Source: Xanthoparmelia taractica (lineage: Eukaryota > Ascomycota > Lecanoromycetes > Lecanorales > Parmeliaceae). Taken from it: a stretch of DNA of 64,000 bases. The position numbers and the translations under genes are program-made. This document shows positions 34,632 to 45,607 of the stretch, one piece after another (position 1 is the stretch's first letter; every line of letters starts with the position of its first letter). A model generated the notes under the pieces. It was not told where the DNA came from and searched no databases. It worked only from the letters and a program-made list of their open reading frames with translations. The DNA lies in contig JANQBS010000081.1 of NCBI GenBank assembly GCA_033085395.1, positions 1-64,000 of the forward strand, in the 5' to 3' direction.

Positions 34632-36559
34632 TTATGATATGACACTCCGAATCCGAATCCGTACCCCCAGTGTCATCCGCGTCGGCTCACCAAGCGGCCC
34701 GCCGCCCCTGATATCAATATCCCGCTCCCGAGTCGTCTCGAACAGCTCCATATCGACGCGTCTGAATATGCCCGCGAGGATAACATGCAGCTGCGCGTAC
34801 GAAAGACTTCCCTGTATCGGTAGGTGAATGTAGAAGCAATGGGTGGGTTGGACTTACTGTTGACCGATGCAAACGCGGCTACCGCGCCCGAAAGGCAGGA
34901 CGTACCGCTCGTAGTCAAAGGCCTTCTGCGAGCCATCAAGCCAGCGTTCGGGCAAGAAGACGTGTGGATTAGCGAAAATGGCAGGATCGATGGCGGCTTT
35001 GCAGAATGTCATGCTGATGGACGACTATGATGGAAAGCTGTCAGCCTTCTCATCCTGCCCCATATTAACATAAGAGCAACTTACGCCCGCGGGAATGGTC
35101 GAATTCCCATGCCGCAAGGCTTTCTGCTTCACGATCATTGGGAAGCGCGTGGTAACGATGCATGCTATGCGCATGGTTTCCTTGATAACGGCGGACTGTG
35201 ATGGCGTTAGAATGTGGACATTTGGGTTATGCAGTATGCATACCAGCATCGGTAGCTTCTGCAGAGTCTTAACACTCGGCATGGTGTGTGGATCCGGAAT
35301 CGCTTCCAACAGCTCCATCCTAAGACACTCACACACCTCTGGATTATCAAGGACGTGATATACAGCAACGACAGCCGTCTTCGAAGTCGTCAAACTTCCC
35401 GCAATGAGCAAGTTGAAAACCTCATTAGCCATGCGCTTCGGCTGTTTCTCCTCAATAGGGAGATTACTCGCTAGGATTGTTTCAAAGATGTCCATGGAGC
35501 TCTCCTCATGAGGCTTTGCGCGCAGACTGTCAGCTTGCTTGGAGCAGGTGGTGAAAGCTCTGCCAGCCATGATGAGCAGTTCCTACCACAGGTGTTCAAC
35601 ATTAAATCCTTTTGATCGAACTTGTCAAAGATCACCTTGTAAACCGAAATGTACGGCACAAGTGAGGGACATAGCATCTTCCACGCAGCGAGCGGCAGCG
35701 CTAACCCTGTTGTCACAAGCCACGGCAGGTGTTTCATTAGCGGAAAAGTGCCAGAGAAATCCCAGACGATTTTGAACCATTCCGTCGCACGCTCGAAATC
35801 CCAGAAGAGCCGGGTGCTGTTGTGGAAGATGGCGCCCGTGATGAAGTCAGTTGTCCAGGCGAAGAAATAGACGCGCATATCGACGACTTCGCCCGCGCGC
35901 TTCTCGAGATCTTCGAAAAGCTTGGACGCATGGCTCTGGATGTCGGTCTCCATTTCAGCGACAGCGCGAGTCGAAAAGAAGGGGTTTATGGCGGCTTTGC
36001 GGATGCGGTGAAGCTCGTAAGGGCCAGTACCTATTGCTGGATCTTTGAGTCAGTATAGCTAGACAGTCGCGTTTCCTCAGGTCCGGATCTGACATACTTG
36101 CGAGGGGAGTACCAATGGCAGAGCCAACTAGCGGGTCACGGTCGCGAGGCTGTTGCACATATGCGTGAGAAATCCACCCCGCGTGGAATGGGATTCTGAG
36201 CGTACATCGGAGGGTCCAGTGTACAGAACGTCCATCCAGTTCGAGTCTTTGACGTGGACCTCGTTGGGTCTAATGCGCACAATTGGACCTGCAGGACGTT
36301 GATAAGGATGCAAATATATTTGGCGTCTTGGAAACCGCTCACCATATTTGTTGTGTAAGTTATCCAGCTCAATGAAAAGATAGCCACTTTCTTCACGAAA
36401 GAAGTCCTGGTACAGTTCCCAGTAATTTGTGAGAGCGGCCAGTTTCGGACCTGGAAATTTGGACAATGGATGGAAATACAGGCGGTAGATGGCGAGAGAT
36501 ACAAGGTGGACCACCACCACCAACAATAGTACTATCAGCGTAAGAGAGCTGTCTCCCAT
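34632..36559 (-). CDS. Cytochrome P450 monooxygenase
   Basis: Predicted 516-aa microsomal P450 in eight exons (36559-36343, 36288-36206, 36149-36098, 36042-35636, 35582-35244, 35195-35085, 35024-34858, 34806-34632) with introns of 48-60 bp. An N-terminal anchor (LIVLLLVVVVHLVSLAIY) is followed by HPLSKFPGPK. Residues 314-319 read AGSLTT, the I-helix oxygen-binding motif with Leu in place of the usual acidic residue. K-helix ETMR (372-375), PERW and the haem loop FGRGSRVCIG (Cys about 455) are intact. The short third exon and the last acceptor are the least certain parts. It sits head to head with the second methyltransferase and upstream of the flavin monooxygenase. Role inferred: oxidation of the prenyl chain or ring. 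Confidence 0.9.
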
Positions 36560-37501
36560 TCTTCTGGTTCAAGAGCAAGTGGAATGTACTGAGAAAGACA
36601 GGCTCATTGCCACATGACAGGGCAATTGATATCGTACCATTTGTTATACATCAACTTATTGAATAAGTATCTACTAGATTAGCATGTAATATATAGATAG
36701 TCTGATACGGTATGTGCCATTATAACATACAAAGTAGTTCGGTATTGGAAGGTCGAGGAAATATAAGCGAAAATCCTTAGAATGCGTAGCCTGCTGATCG
36801 GTGCGAAATTGGGTCATTAATGCGTCAGCCCCTCGACCTGCAGCTCGTTGCATCCGGAGTCTTCCATGGGTCTTACAACATACGCTATCCTCCGGGGATA
36901 TAACTTCGAACCGCGTATGTCGTAGGCTAGCAGCCTCCGCGCAGAAGGAATGGGGCACTGTCGGGGCACACCTTCGCCTTCCGAGCTGACGGCATTCGTG
37001 GGTTTTAGATACAACACTGACTGTATAACCCTGTTTCTAGGTAGAATTGTTGAAGGAGCTGCTACATCTCCGGTGATGTATGCTTCATTGGATAAGCTGA
37101 TTCCCGGAAAATGTGACATATCTAAGCAGGAAATGCCTGGCTAGCCCCACACCATTCGGATGGTCACGGATTCAAGAGACAACACATCGATGCAGGTATC
37201 TGATATGTTTAGGCGTCATGAATATTAGCGCGGTGGTTATCTGCCCCGGGATGCATTGGAACGGGGCGGAATACTTTATTGGGGGCCTGAGCCTGCGGGG
37301 CGTCATGCGCGTAGAGTCAAGGCGACCTAGGCCTTTTTTCCAGGGTTGGTCCTGGTATTAAGACTCGCTATCCTGCTCAGGATGGCCAAACTGTGTAAGT
37401 ACGGATTCAGAACGCTGCGCAAATTTAGGTGCTGAAGTGCTGAGTACCTAACAAAGTTTCTGACTGACTATACATTTTCTCAAAGCCTTGCATGATATAC
37501 T
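36560..37501. promoter_or_regulatory. Divergent promoter region between P450 and methyltransferase
   Basis: 942 bp shared by two outward-facing cluster genes, so it should contain the control elements of both. I could not identify a convincing binding site, and no pathway-specific transcription factor is encoded in the window. Confidence 0.5.
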
Positions 37502-38470
37502 ATGCCAAACGATGATCCATATCCACTGACCAGAGGCCCACAGCAGCTGACAAGGTTCGCGGAGTAGATCAAGGATTTGTAGAACATCGACTGACTTGGG
37601 TCACTAGGGTGAACTTGCTGCAATACCTATGGCGTGACACCAATGGATACCTGATTCATCCAATTGTTGGTGCCCGGGACAAGTCGCTCAAGGTAGCTGA
37701 TGTAGCGACTGCCACAGGGTATCCTGCCGCTTTCCCTCTGCATCGGACAGGAATCTTACACCTCAGTAGACTTTGGCTTTGTGAGCTGGACAATGAAGCT
37801 TTTGGCTCTCACCAACTGTATGGTTTCGACATATCACCCAGCTCCTTCATTGCCGCAGATCATCTACCTAAAACCCTACAGCTGAAGGTCCTTGATGCGT
37901 CAAAGCCACCTCCCGACGAATGGAAGAGCCAATTTGACGTCGTGCACATCAGACTACTGCAATCTGTGATCATTGATGACGATCCATCCGGATTCATTGC
38001 TCACTGTACAGAGCTTCTGCGACCTGGTGGTTACCTCCAATGGGAAGAATTCGACCCAATGGCTATGACATTGTATAAACATGATGGCAAGGCAGAGAAC
38101 CTTCAAAAATTATCTGACATGTTGAAGAATCGTGCACCGGCCAAGTCGGTTGTCCTTGATTAAGAGCTTTCATCTTACAAAAGGGCTGACGCTTTGTAGC
38201 TGGATTTTAGATTTGCCGAAATACATGGAGAGGCAAGGCTTACGAGTGGTGGCAGTTGAGCGGAAGACTGAGCAGGCATTTCACCATACTATTATGACTT
38301 ATCTCTTATGCCTGGTATTTGAGGAGTATGCCAACGTCTATCTAGACTCCCGCGGGCCGTCAGGCTCTGGTGATGCCACGCGAAAGCTCGCCCATGACGG
38401 CTTCCGAGAGGCATTGGACGGATCATATACACCTCACCTGTTTCAGACGGTAGTTGCAAGACGGGGGTAA
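37502..38470 (+). CDS. Class I SAM-dependent methyltransferase (meroterpenoid-cluster type)
   Basis: Predicted 270-aa methyltransferase with exons 37502-37554, 37608-37718, 37767-38144 and 38200-38470 (introns 53, 48 and 55 bp). The start is the first ATG that splices in frame; it gives YPLTRGPQQLTRVNLLQYLW, typical of the N-terminus of this family. The SAM pocket reads KVADVATATGRLWL after removal of intron 2. LYGFDIS, FDVVHIRLL, LLRPGGYLQWEE and WILDLPKYM follow in the expected order. Relatives in fungal clusters methylate carboxyl or hydroxyl groups of small molecules. Gly in the GTG-type loop is replaced by Ala (ATATG), which is unusual but not clearly damaging. It ends 133 bp from the hydrolase stop, converging with it. 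Confidence 0.82.
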
Positions 38471-38603
38471 GAAGAAGGGCCGTGAACGAGAGTGTACCAA
38501 TTGCAAAACCTTGCATAATCTTTTGTACGATATGCTGAATTTCGAAGCGTCCTACCTCATGTTGATAACCCACTATGCAGACACGGTGTCGTAGGATTTA
38601 GAT

Positions 38604-39386
38604 CTAGACAGTCGGCTGTAGGAGCACCTTGGCGAGGTTTGCCGGTTGGCTTAGAAAGGGCTCGTGGCCGGCCTTTATGCTCTTAATGGACCAGGTCTTG
38701 TCGATAACACCTTGTAGCATCTTGAATTGGAATTCGACCGTCGCGGTTTTGTCGTCTGTCGTAACAATATACGTCTTCGGGATTGAAAGATGCCAAGGTG
38801 CGTCGGGTACAGTCTCGGCGGTGAAATCGTTACGCTGCCACTCGAACTTGGAGAGCCAGTGCTCCTGGGCAGCAGCGTCCAGGTCGCTGAAGAGAAGAGG
38901 GATTGAGGACTTGTTTGGGATACGACGGCCATTCTATGGAATTTTAGTACGAACGAACACGGTAGAAAGGTATGACCATACTTCTACGGTTAACCAAGGT
39001 GGAAGGTGGGAGAATTGCGCCATTGGGGCATTATCGGGTAGCAAGAAAGCGGCGAGGAAAATGACCTCGATAATGCCGGTAGATTTACCTATCTTCTGGC
39101 GGGCTTCCTTGTCGAGGCCCTTGATGGCTCTGCTGCCAGGCCAACCACCGTAGGAATGTAAGACAAGGACCACATCCTGGTCATCAAGGTGGCTAGAGAT
39201 GGCTTTTTGGATTGCTATAACTTCGTCCCATTGCTTGACATTATCCGTATTGTCGCCGCACGTAGGGAAGGCGACAGCGGTTGACTTATAGCCGCAGGCC
39301 GCCAATTCTTTAATCACATCTTGGAAGAATTCCGGGGTGTGTGAAACACCGCCTACAAAGACATAGACAGGCTTCGATTGGGCCAT
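38604..39386 (-). CDS. Alpha/beta hydrolase (AB_hydrolase_6-like)
   Basis: Predicted 244-aa soluble hydrolase with exons 39386-38982 and 38933-38604 and one 48-bp intron. The nucleophile elbow is HSYGG (Ser78), Asp195 or Asp196 lies in TTDDKTA, and the His is in AGHEPFLSQP (H225), the usual ending of this family. It likely hydrolyses an ester, lactone or thioester. As the last gene of the cluster it may release or open an intermediate (inference). A RIP-destroyed duplicate covering most of this gene and about 620 bp upstream lies at 5,849-7,215, yet this copy has a clean frame. That means it escaped RIP, or arrived by a separate route. Confidence 0.88.
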
Positions 39387-40370
39387 GGCAAGAACTCAAT
39401 GTCAGCTTTGGAGGATGAATTGGAGTTGAACACTGGATGGGCGCGATAGTTTACTACTTTTGTACTGACGGGGCAACAGTGGACAAGCTGTAGGACGATC
39501 GTATCATGACGTTGCTTTGGTCTTCTACGTAGCCGCTGTGAAGCGTGTAAGCACACCACCTGCGGAGCGATGGACACGCCAGTGATGCAAGTAAGGTAAT
39601 GCAAATGCTGCGTTTTCGTAAGCAAGGTCGTAATTCTCGGGCTGGTGTGGCACACTTGCCCTCCTGGAAGTGATAGGCCGTCGCACCCACACGTCGTGCA
39701 ACAGGGAACATGCACCTGCAATCCTGCAGGGTTCTTGTTGTTAAAAAGGCAGTTCGCGTCGACTATCGAGGCCGAGCAGGGACGGACTATTGTTTTCTGT
39801 AGCATCAATGGATGGCAGATGTAATGGAATAGTTGCTGAGGTAAGGCTGCCCAAGCTCATTGGATTCGATTGATCAGGAAGAGGTGTACATGTCTCACAA
39901 AATTCTGGTACGGTACAGTGAGGCAGTAAGGCAGTATACATTAACATAAGTACAACATAGTCAGCCGATTAAGTAAGAGGAGCGGCATGGCGGCGCACCC
40001 CAAGTGATTTCCGTACATATCCGTGGTGCTACCTTAGTTGCAGTCGGCAGTCCTGAGTCAGCACTAAGGTAAGGAATCATGCAGACCTTTTAATCCTGCC
40101 TGCAAAATGGGGACTATCGGAGGAGCCTGGACGATCAAAGTAATGAAGTGATGATCTACGTACGGCAAGCTGCATATAGTCAGAAGCTGTCCTGGATGGG
40201 TACAGCTTCCAGACTGAACCCTCCCAAGTCCTTTTAGCAATCCCCCGTTTCCTCTTCCTACTCTTCGTCTTCCTTACCCGCGCGAACCATTCCTTCGCCT
40301 TTACAATGTCCTTTTAACCTTCCGCCAGGCTTCACTCTACCCTCGTGGAGCCATCATCAGTGCAATTCCA
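39387..40370. promoter_or_regulatory. Divergent upstream region of the hydrolase and membrane-protein genes
   Basis: The first ~620 bp (to about 40,010) are also present, RIPed, at 6,576-7,215. Near 40,031-40,077 ACCTTAGT and ACTAAGGT form an inverted pair about 28 bp apart. In one place the RIPed copy keeps CAAGCAAG where this copy has TAAGTAAG, so this copy also carries a few C-to-T changes. No gene. Confidence 0.5.
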
Positions 40371-41574
40371 ATGGCTACTGACATAGCGGCCTACTGCCAC
40401 CGCAACGCTGCCGGCAACGCCTTTCTGGCTCTTTCCGGTCTGAGTTTCTTCGTCGCCACCGTCCTGGTCCCTCTCAGGGCGTACGTCCGATTACGTATCG
40501 TCAAGAACTTCTGGTGGGACGATTTTTGTCTGATTGTGTCCTATGTAAGTACTGACCTTTCCGCTCTCCACTGTAAAACGTTCTAGCTGACCCAATCCCT
40601 ACGCATAGTTATTACTCATACCAACGTTTGCTCTTCTATGGCGGATGGCCGCTCTTGGTCTTGGTCGCCATTTCGGATGCTACCCACCAGAGGCCGCCGT
40701 TACTGCCTTCGAGCTGCAGTATGTCGCAGAAGTTTTGGAAATCTTTAGCACCATATTTACGCGTACGTCCGTGGCTCTTTTCGTTATTCGACTCTTCGCC
40801 GTCACCCAAAGGGTGAGGAGACTCCTCTATGGCTATACCATATTTATGATCATCTCGCTGGCCGTCACTGGCAGTCTCGTCTTCGGACAATGCACTCCAG
40901 CCAAGGCCCTTTGGAACCCTGAGTTGGCGCCAACCGCCAAATGCTGGTCGCTAACCGTAAGAGACTTCATTAACTATTATAACGGCGCCGTCTCCATTCT
41001 GAGTGATTTGATACTTGCTTTGCTTCCAGCCTATTTCTTGAATAAGTTGCAGATGCAACCCAGTCTCAAGATTGCTTTAGCATCCCTCATGGCAGTCGGT
41101 CTGGTCCCTGCCATTTGCGCCATTTGCCGAACGGCTTTAGCAGTCAAGCAAACCGAGGAGGACCCGCTCTGTGAGTTTAAGGCTGCCTAAGCTACTTCTC
41201 CTGGCTCTGACCTGATACTAGATTCGGTTACGGTCTTGATTGTGTTTGGCAGTCTTGAGACATCCATGCTGATCATCACTGCAACCATCCCCACCCTTCC
41301 GCCGTTATTCCAGAACATGGATAGGAGGGATGGCTTCTCCTATATTCGCAGGAAAATGCCATTCACCTTGTGCACGCCAACCTCAAACAACCTCCACACG
41401 TCACAGACTAAGGTCTCACAAGCACGGACGTACGTCAAAGAGCCTGGCAGATACTCAATAGGTACCACTCACAGCACGCCAACATCGGACCAGTATCAGG
41501 GGCCATATGACGATGGGATTTTTTTGATGCCACTCAATTCCAACGGCGGACGTATGGAGATCGGCGAAGCATAA
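40371..41574 (+). CDS. Fungal rhodopsin-fold integral membrane protein
   Basis: Predicted 362-aa seven-helix membrane protein with exons 40371-40544, 40609-41170 and 41222-41574 and introns of 64 and 51 bp. It matches the large fungal family of integral membrane proteins with a rhodopsin-like domain: VRLRIVKNFWWDDF after helix 1, a QYVAEVLEIFSTIFTRTSVALFVIRLF helix region, CTPAKALW, and a later helix segment ending in CAICRTAL. No retinal-binding Lys is evident where opsins have one. The tail is hydrophilic and Ser/Thr-rich. Members are common in and beside secondary-metabolite clusters, but their function is unknown. It stands about 1 kb from the hydrolase and may mark the cluster edge rather than belong to it. 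Confidence 0.85.
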
Positions 41575-42559
41575 TGTATCTATATTAAAATTTAAATTTC
41601 TCAGTAAAACTTTTGACCAATGTGCCAAGACCCATCACTCAGCCTTACGAGGCTGGACTTGGCACGCTCACTTCGTTCGTGGCAGATAAGGTACCTATCT
41701 TCCATTGTGATGCACGCTTGGCAAACGCTCCATTACCAATCACACTTCATCCCCGTTTCCAAGAGGCACCACACGCTTTCAACCTTTCCCTCGTGGTCCG
41801 CTTAATCTCTCGTTCAAGATGTGCAGACCCGGAACTGGTACCACCTGTCATGAATCCCCCATTCCGCTCCCCCCCTCCCCCTCGGAAAGCCCAGCTAACA
41901 GCTATCGCAGGGAAGTTCTCATGGTGAGGCCACGATTCCCACGTCCCTATGGTCATGGAACAAGGTCGACGAAGATTCCTGGTGAACTTGCACACCGCCA
42001 GTTAAGAAGGGGGGGATAAAAAGTAGTGATGAAGCTATTAAACCTCACTGATTTTGCCTGGTCTATCTCGCTATTAAATACATATCCTTTAATTAGATTC
42101 TTAATTCCCTATGATATTATAAATATATTACGAAAGCTACGATCCTAACACTAAGTAAGGCAATAACTAATACGTAATAAATGTTATACGTATCGTAAAG
42201 TACCTAGAGAATCGTTTTTATAGTATCTATCGACGGTAAAAAGACAAAAAACCAAAGACCGCGCTAGTTAGTCCTCATATTGTAATATTCTAGGTCTGTA
42301 ATCTCACAACACCGCATAACTAAAAAGATCAGTCAGATGAATTACTCAGAACTCATCTGACTTTATTGCGCTTCTTAGCGAACGCTCGGAACGGGCGATA
42401 CCCAATTGAATGGCCGCATGAGGTCCCGCACCGCACCCTTCAAACCCCCCACCCTCTCCACCCCCCACTCCCTCCCCTCCCTCCCCCCCAATCTCCCCTT
42501 CCCCCACAATGACCCCCCCACCCCGAACCCCCACTTCAACCCTCCCTCCTCCCCCCACC
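41575..42559. other. Boundary region with a RIP-like AT-rich patch
   Basis: No gene recognised. At about 42,030-42,270 the sequence becomes AT-rich with spared CG dinucleotides, like the left block in miniature. Beyond it (42,420-42,560) lies an almost pure pyrimidine tract on the plus strand leading into the serine hydrolase gene. Confidence 0.55.
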
Positions 42560-43513
42560 ATGCCACCCCTCCGCATCCTCCTCCTCCACGGCTACACCCA
42601 AAACCCCACCCTCTTCCGCTCGAAAACGCGCGCGTTATCCAAACACCTCTCTCGCGCCTTCCCCACGCACGACCTCCAACTCACCTACCTGCAGGCGCCG
42701 CACAGGCTCGTGGGCGCCGATATACCCGGATACCAGCACGATGCCTTTGCCTCCTCCTCATCCTCCGCCGAAAAACAAGACGCAGAAGGCAAAGGGGAAG
42801 AAGGAGAAAAAGACGAACCACCAGAATCCTACGCCTGGTGGAAACGCAAAGACGCCGTCACGAAGGAGGGCGAAACAGTAGTAACATACGCCGGCCTCGA
42901 CGCAACCTTCCGCCTGGTAGCCGACACGATCCGCGCCTCGGGCCCCTACGACGGCATCATGGGCTTCAGCCAAGGCGCCGCTGCCGCAGCAATGGCAGCC
43001 AGTTTGCTCGAAGGCGCCGCGCGGAAAGAAGCCTTTGATGCGCATCAGGCCTCCGGCGGGGGAATGGCGTATCCGTCCTGTTTCTTGCGCGGGCAGGGCG
43101 AGCGGGAGAACGGGGAGGGAAAAAAAAAGGAAGAGAACGCCTTCATACAGCCCCCCCTGAAATTCGCCCTATGCTACAGCGGCTTCCGCGCTCCCGGGCG
43201 CAGATACGCCGCCTTTTACGCGCCGCGGATAAAGACGCGGGTATTGTGTGTGATGGGGTCTGTGGACGTGGTTGTGGATGAGGAGAGGGGGATGGGGTTG
43301 GTGGGTGCGTGTGAGGGTGGGGAGGGGAAGGGGAGGGTGGTGGTGCATCCGGGGGGGCATTTTGTGCCGAGTCAGAGGCCGTGGTTGGATGCCGTGGTGG
43401 GGTTTGTGAGGGAGAGTATTATGGAGGGGGAGGGAGAGGGGGAGGGGGAGGTGAAGAGAGGGGATAAGGAGGAGGAGGAGGAGCGGGTTGAGGATATGGA
43501 GGTGCCTTTTTGA
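42560..43513 (+). CDS. FSH1-type serine hydrolase
   Basis: An intronless gene of about 317 residues. I chose the ATG at 42,560 because the FSH1 family begins close to the LRILLLHGYTQN strand. An upstream in-frame ATG at 42,509 would add 17 low-complexity Pro/Thr residues. Catalytic features are complete: GFSQG (nucleophile Ser), GSVDVVVDEER (Asp) and HPGGHFVPS (His). Two acidic insertions, one near residues 70-92 and one after FLRGQG, and a Glu-rich tail are additions to the compact family core. FSH1 proteins are cytosolic hydrolases of uncertain substrate, and relatives appear in polyketide pathways as release enzymes. Codon use is strongly G/C-biased compared with the genes to its left. Confidence 0.87.
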   Translation: MPPLRILLLHGYTQNPTLFRSKTRALSKHLSRAFPTHDLQLTYLQAPHRLVGADIPGYQHDAFASSSSSAEKQDAEGKGEEGEKDEPPESYAWWKRKDAVTKEGETVVTYAGLDATFRLVADTIRASGPYDGIMGFSQGAAAAAMAASLLEGAARKEAFDAHQASGGGMAYPSCFLRGQGERENGEGKKKEENAFIQPPLKFALCYSGFRAPGRRYAAFYAPRIKTRVLCVMGSVDVVVDEERGMGLVGACEGGEGKGRVVVHPGGHFVPSQRPWLDAVVGFVRESIMEGEGEGEGEVKRGDKEEEEERVEDMEVPF

Positions 43514-43768
43514 TTTGAGGCAGAAAGGGTTTTGGGTTTTCGAGCATAGCGAGTGGCATTCTTGGGGGATCGAGGATCCTGGATTAAAAGGATGGAATGG
43601 CTAGATGGATCATCTAAGTAGAAATCCGCCCTGTATTGCAGACTGGAGTCGCTGAACAAATAGAATTGCGCTGTGGTATCATCGAAGAAATGCAGTCTCG
43701 AAACCCAACATTCGATCAGTCCCGAGTTGTAATGCCACTCAGCACGATCTTACCCAGGATGCTTCTCC

Positions 43769-45350
43769 CTACTTCCCCTTCTTTGAATCTTCTCCCTCTT
43801 CGTATGGATGCTTGATGGTTAAACACCAAATGTCGAGGTAGTCACAAATCGTTGTGATAACGTCATGCTTACACAAAATCAGCATTGTGAATACTACTTT
43901 CTGTGGGAGGACTTACAACGAAGCTGCCATAGACTCCAAAGCTCAGACCCATCAGCATAAAGACAAAAGCGATCTGATACGTTCCAAATCCCAGAGCGCT
44001 TGGCCAGAGTCCCAATGTCGGTCCTAGCGAGTCAAGGACTGCAAGGCCCAGAGGGAAGGTAAGGACGTTGTGCATCGGGAATTCGGGATCCTTAGTAAGA
44101 TGCGCCACGATCATTCTGCCAACCGAATACGCATTAAGCATGCCAGCGTAGAAGACAAAGGGTATAAGATGGTAGTTCAGAATGACGGGCTGGAGGTAGA
44201 GGTACGCGGCGACATGGGCTGAAGCGATGAAGAAGGGAGCAAGTCCGTAGAGCGGTTTTGTCGCAGATTGTTTTCGTTCGCGCTGTACTTCCATGACATG
44301 CAAAATGCTATGCAGCGTTAGCGCGGGATAGTTGATACGGGGCGAACGACCTACCTTTGTACGGTGTTTGCGACCAGCACGACACCTCCATATACCATGT
44401 ACCATTGATTCCAGGGCATCTCATAAATGTAATCGGGGATGATGCCATGTTTCGCAACGCCTACGCTTTCAAGCAAGGATTGTTGCCAGAAGCTGCCTCC
44501 TCCTTTCACAGCGGTGACTGCATACACGATACACAGTGTCAAGATTCCTTCGACAGGTCCAGATACGATGCCCAATGTAAGGGTCTGCGTATAATACTCA
44601 TCCCATGTTTGTATGTAGAAAGTGAGCGTCGCTACAGAAAATCAGAGAAGAACATGGGTCACACGTGTAGAGATAGGCTTACAGCCAAATAAGGTCAAGA
44701 CGGTATACCAGCTCTGACCTAGGTTCATGGCGGCTGCAAAAAGAAGTACTTCCAGCACTGTGTTGCATGCATCCACGCCTGGCTCGCAAGATCAGCCCTG
44801 ACCAAGCATCAAAGTTCCCGTCCGACGTACCGTGATCAAAAAGCTCTCCGAGAGGTCCACTTTGGTGTGTTCTCCGTCTAAGATCTTGCCATTAGCATCT
44901 TCTAGAGCCCTCGCGATACGCCTCCACGTACGCTTGTGTACCATCTACTGCATCAAAAGTCTGGTATAGGAACAGCCCAATCGACCAGGAGGCGTACACC
45001 CAGCGAGGCATATCCTGATCGAGGGTAGGATTGTACCAAAGTAGCGTCAGGAAGTTGAGGACGACGAAGCTGAAGCCGGACAAAGTGATCTGAGCAAGCG
45101 CCGCCATAAGTGGACGTTAGAAGAGGAATTATGCTCTTAGACTCACGGCATTCGGCCTGAGAATGTCAGCGGTTTGATCATAAGCTGGAACACAAACTGG
45201 ACATTCTTACGCCATTGACATGGGAAAGCACTTGATAACGACATTGTTGTAGAAGGGCTTGAGCACATATCTGGATGTCAAGGAGTGGTCAACTCCAGCG
45301 TACTTGTAGTCGTGAAGACCTTCCAGCTTCTTTTGGCGAATGTAAACCAT
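43769..45350 (-). CDS. CDP-alcohol phosphotransferase (choline/ethanolamine phosphotransferase)
   Basis: Predicted 405-aa ER membrane enzyme of the Kennedy pathway, transferring phosphocholine or phosphoethanolamine from CDP to diacylglycerol. Eight exons: 45350-45211, 45155-45146, 45089-44932, 44877-44831, 44778-44683, 44631-44355, 44307-43917 and 43867-43769. The second exon is only 10 nt yet encodes the conserved MAPNAITL joint with its neighbours. The catalytic signature DGxxARx8GxxxDxxxD is complete from D99 to D121 (DGTQARR..GELFDHGVD). Several membrane helices follow. Length and N-terminus (KYAGVDHSLTSRYVLKPFY) match yeast CPT1/EPT1, about 390 aa. Sequence alone does not separate choline from ethanolamine specificity. 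Confidence 0.93.
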
Positions 45351-45607
45351 CTTGACTCATGGATCATGTACTGAATAGCAACGTAAACCGTTGGAAAGAG
45401 TATGGTTTTAACGAGTCAGCATATAAAGTCTGTTGCGCGCTGCAATTTCAAGGTTGACGCGACGCCAAGACTTTTTCTGCACTGTGACGTTCGGCCGTTT
45501 ATGGAACCCTGTTTGAACGGTTCTGGTAGGCGGCAATAAACTTGATACCCATGGGCTAATGCTGAGCATGTAAACTCCTATAGCTATGCATTCGTAAACC
45601 TCACAAC

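Noticed and set aside
38149..38199. GT at 38,149 as the last donor of the second methyltransferase
   Set aside because: It gives the wrong phase; the GT at 38,145 restores the conserved WILDLPKYM frame.
42406..43038. 210-codon frame overlapping the serine hydrolase
   Set aside because: It is a shadow of the FSH1 gene in another frame, made long by the extreme C/G bias.
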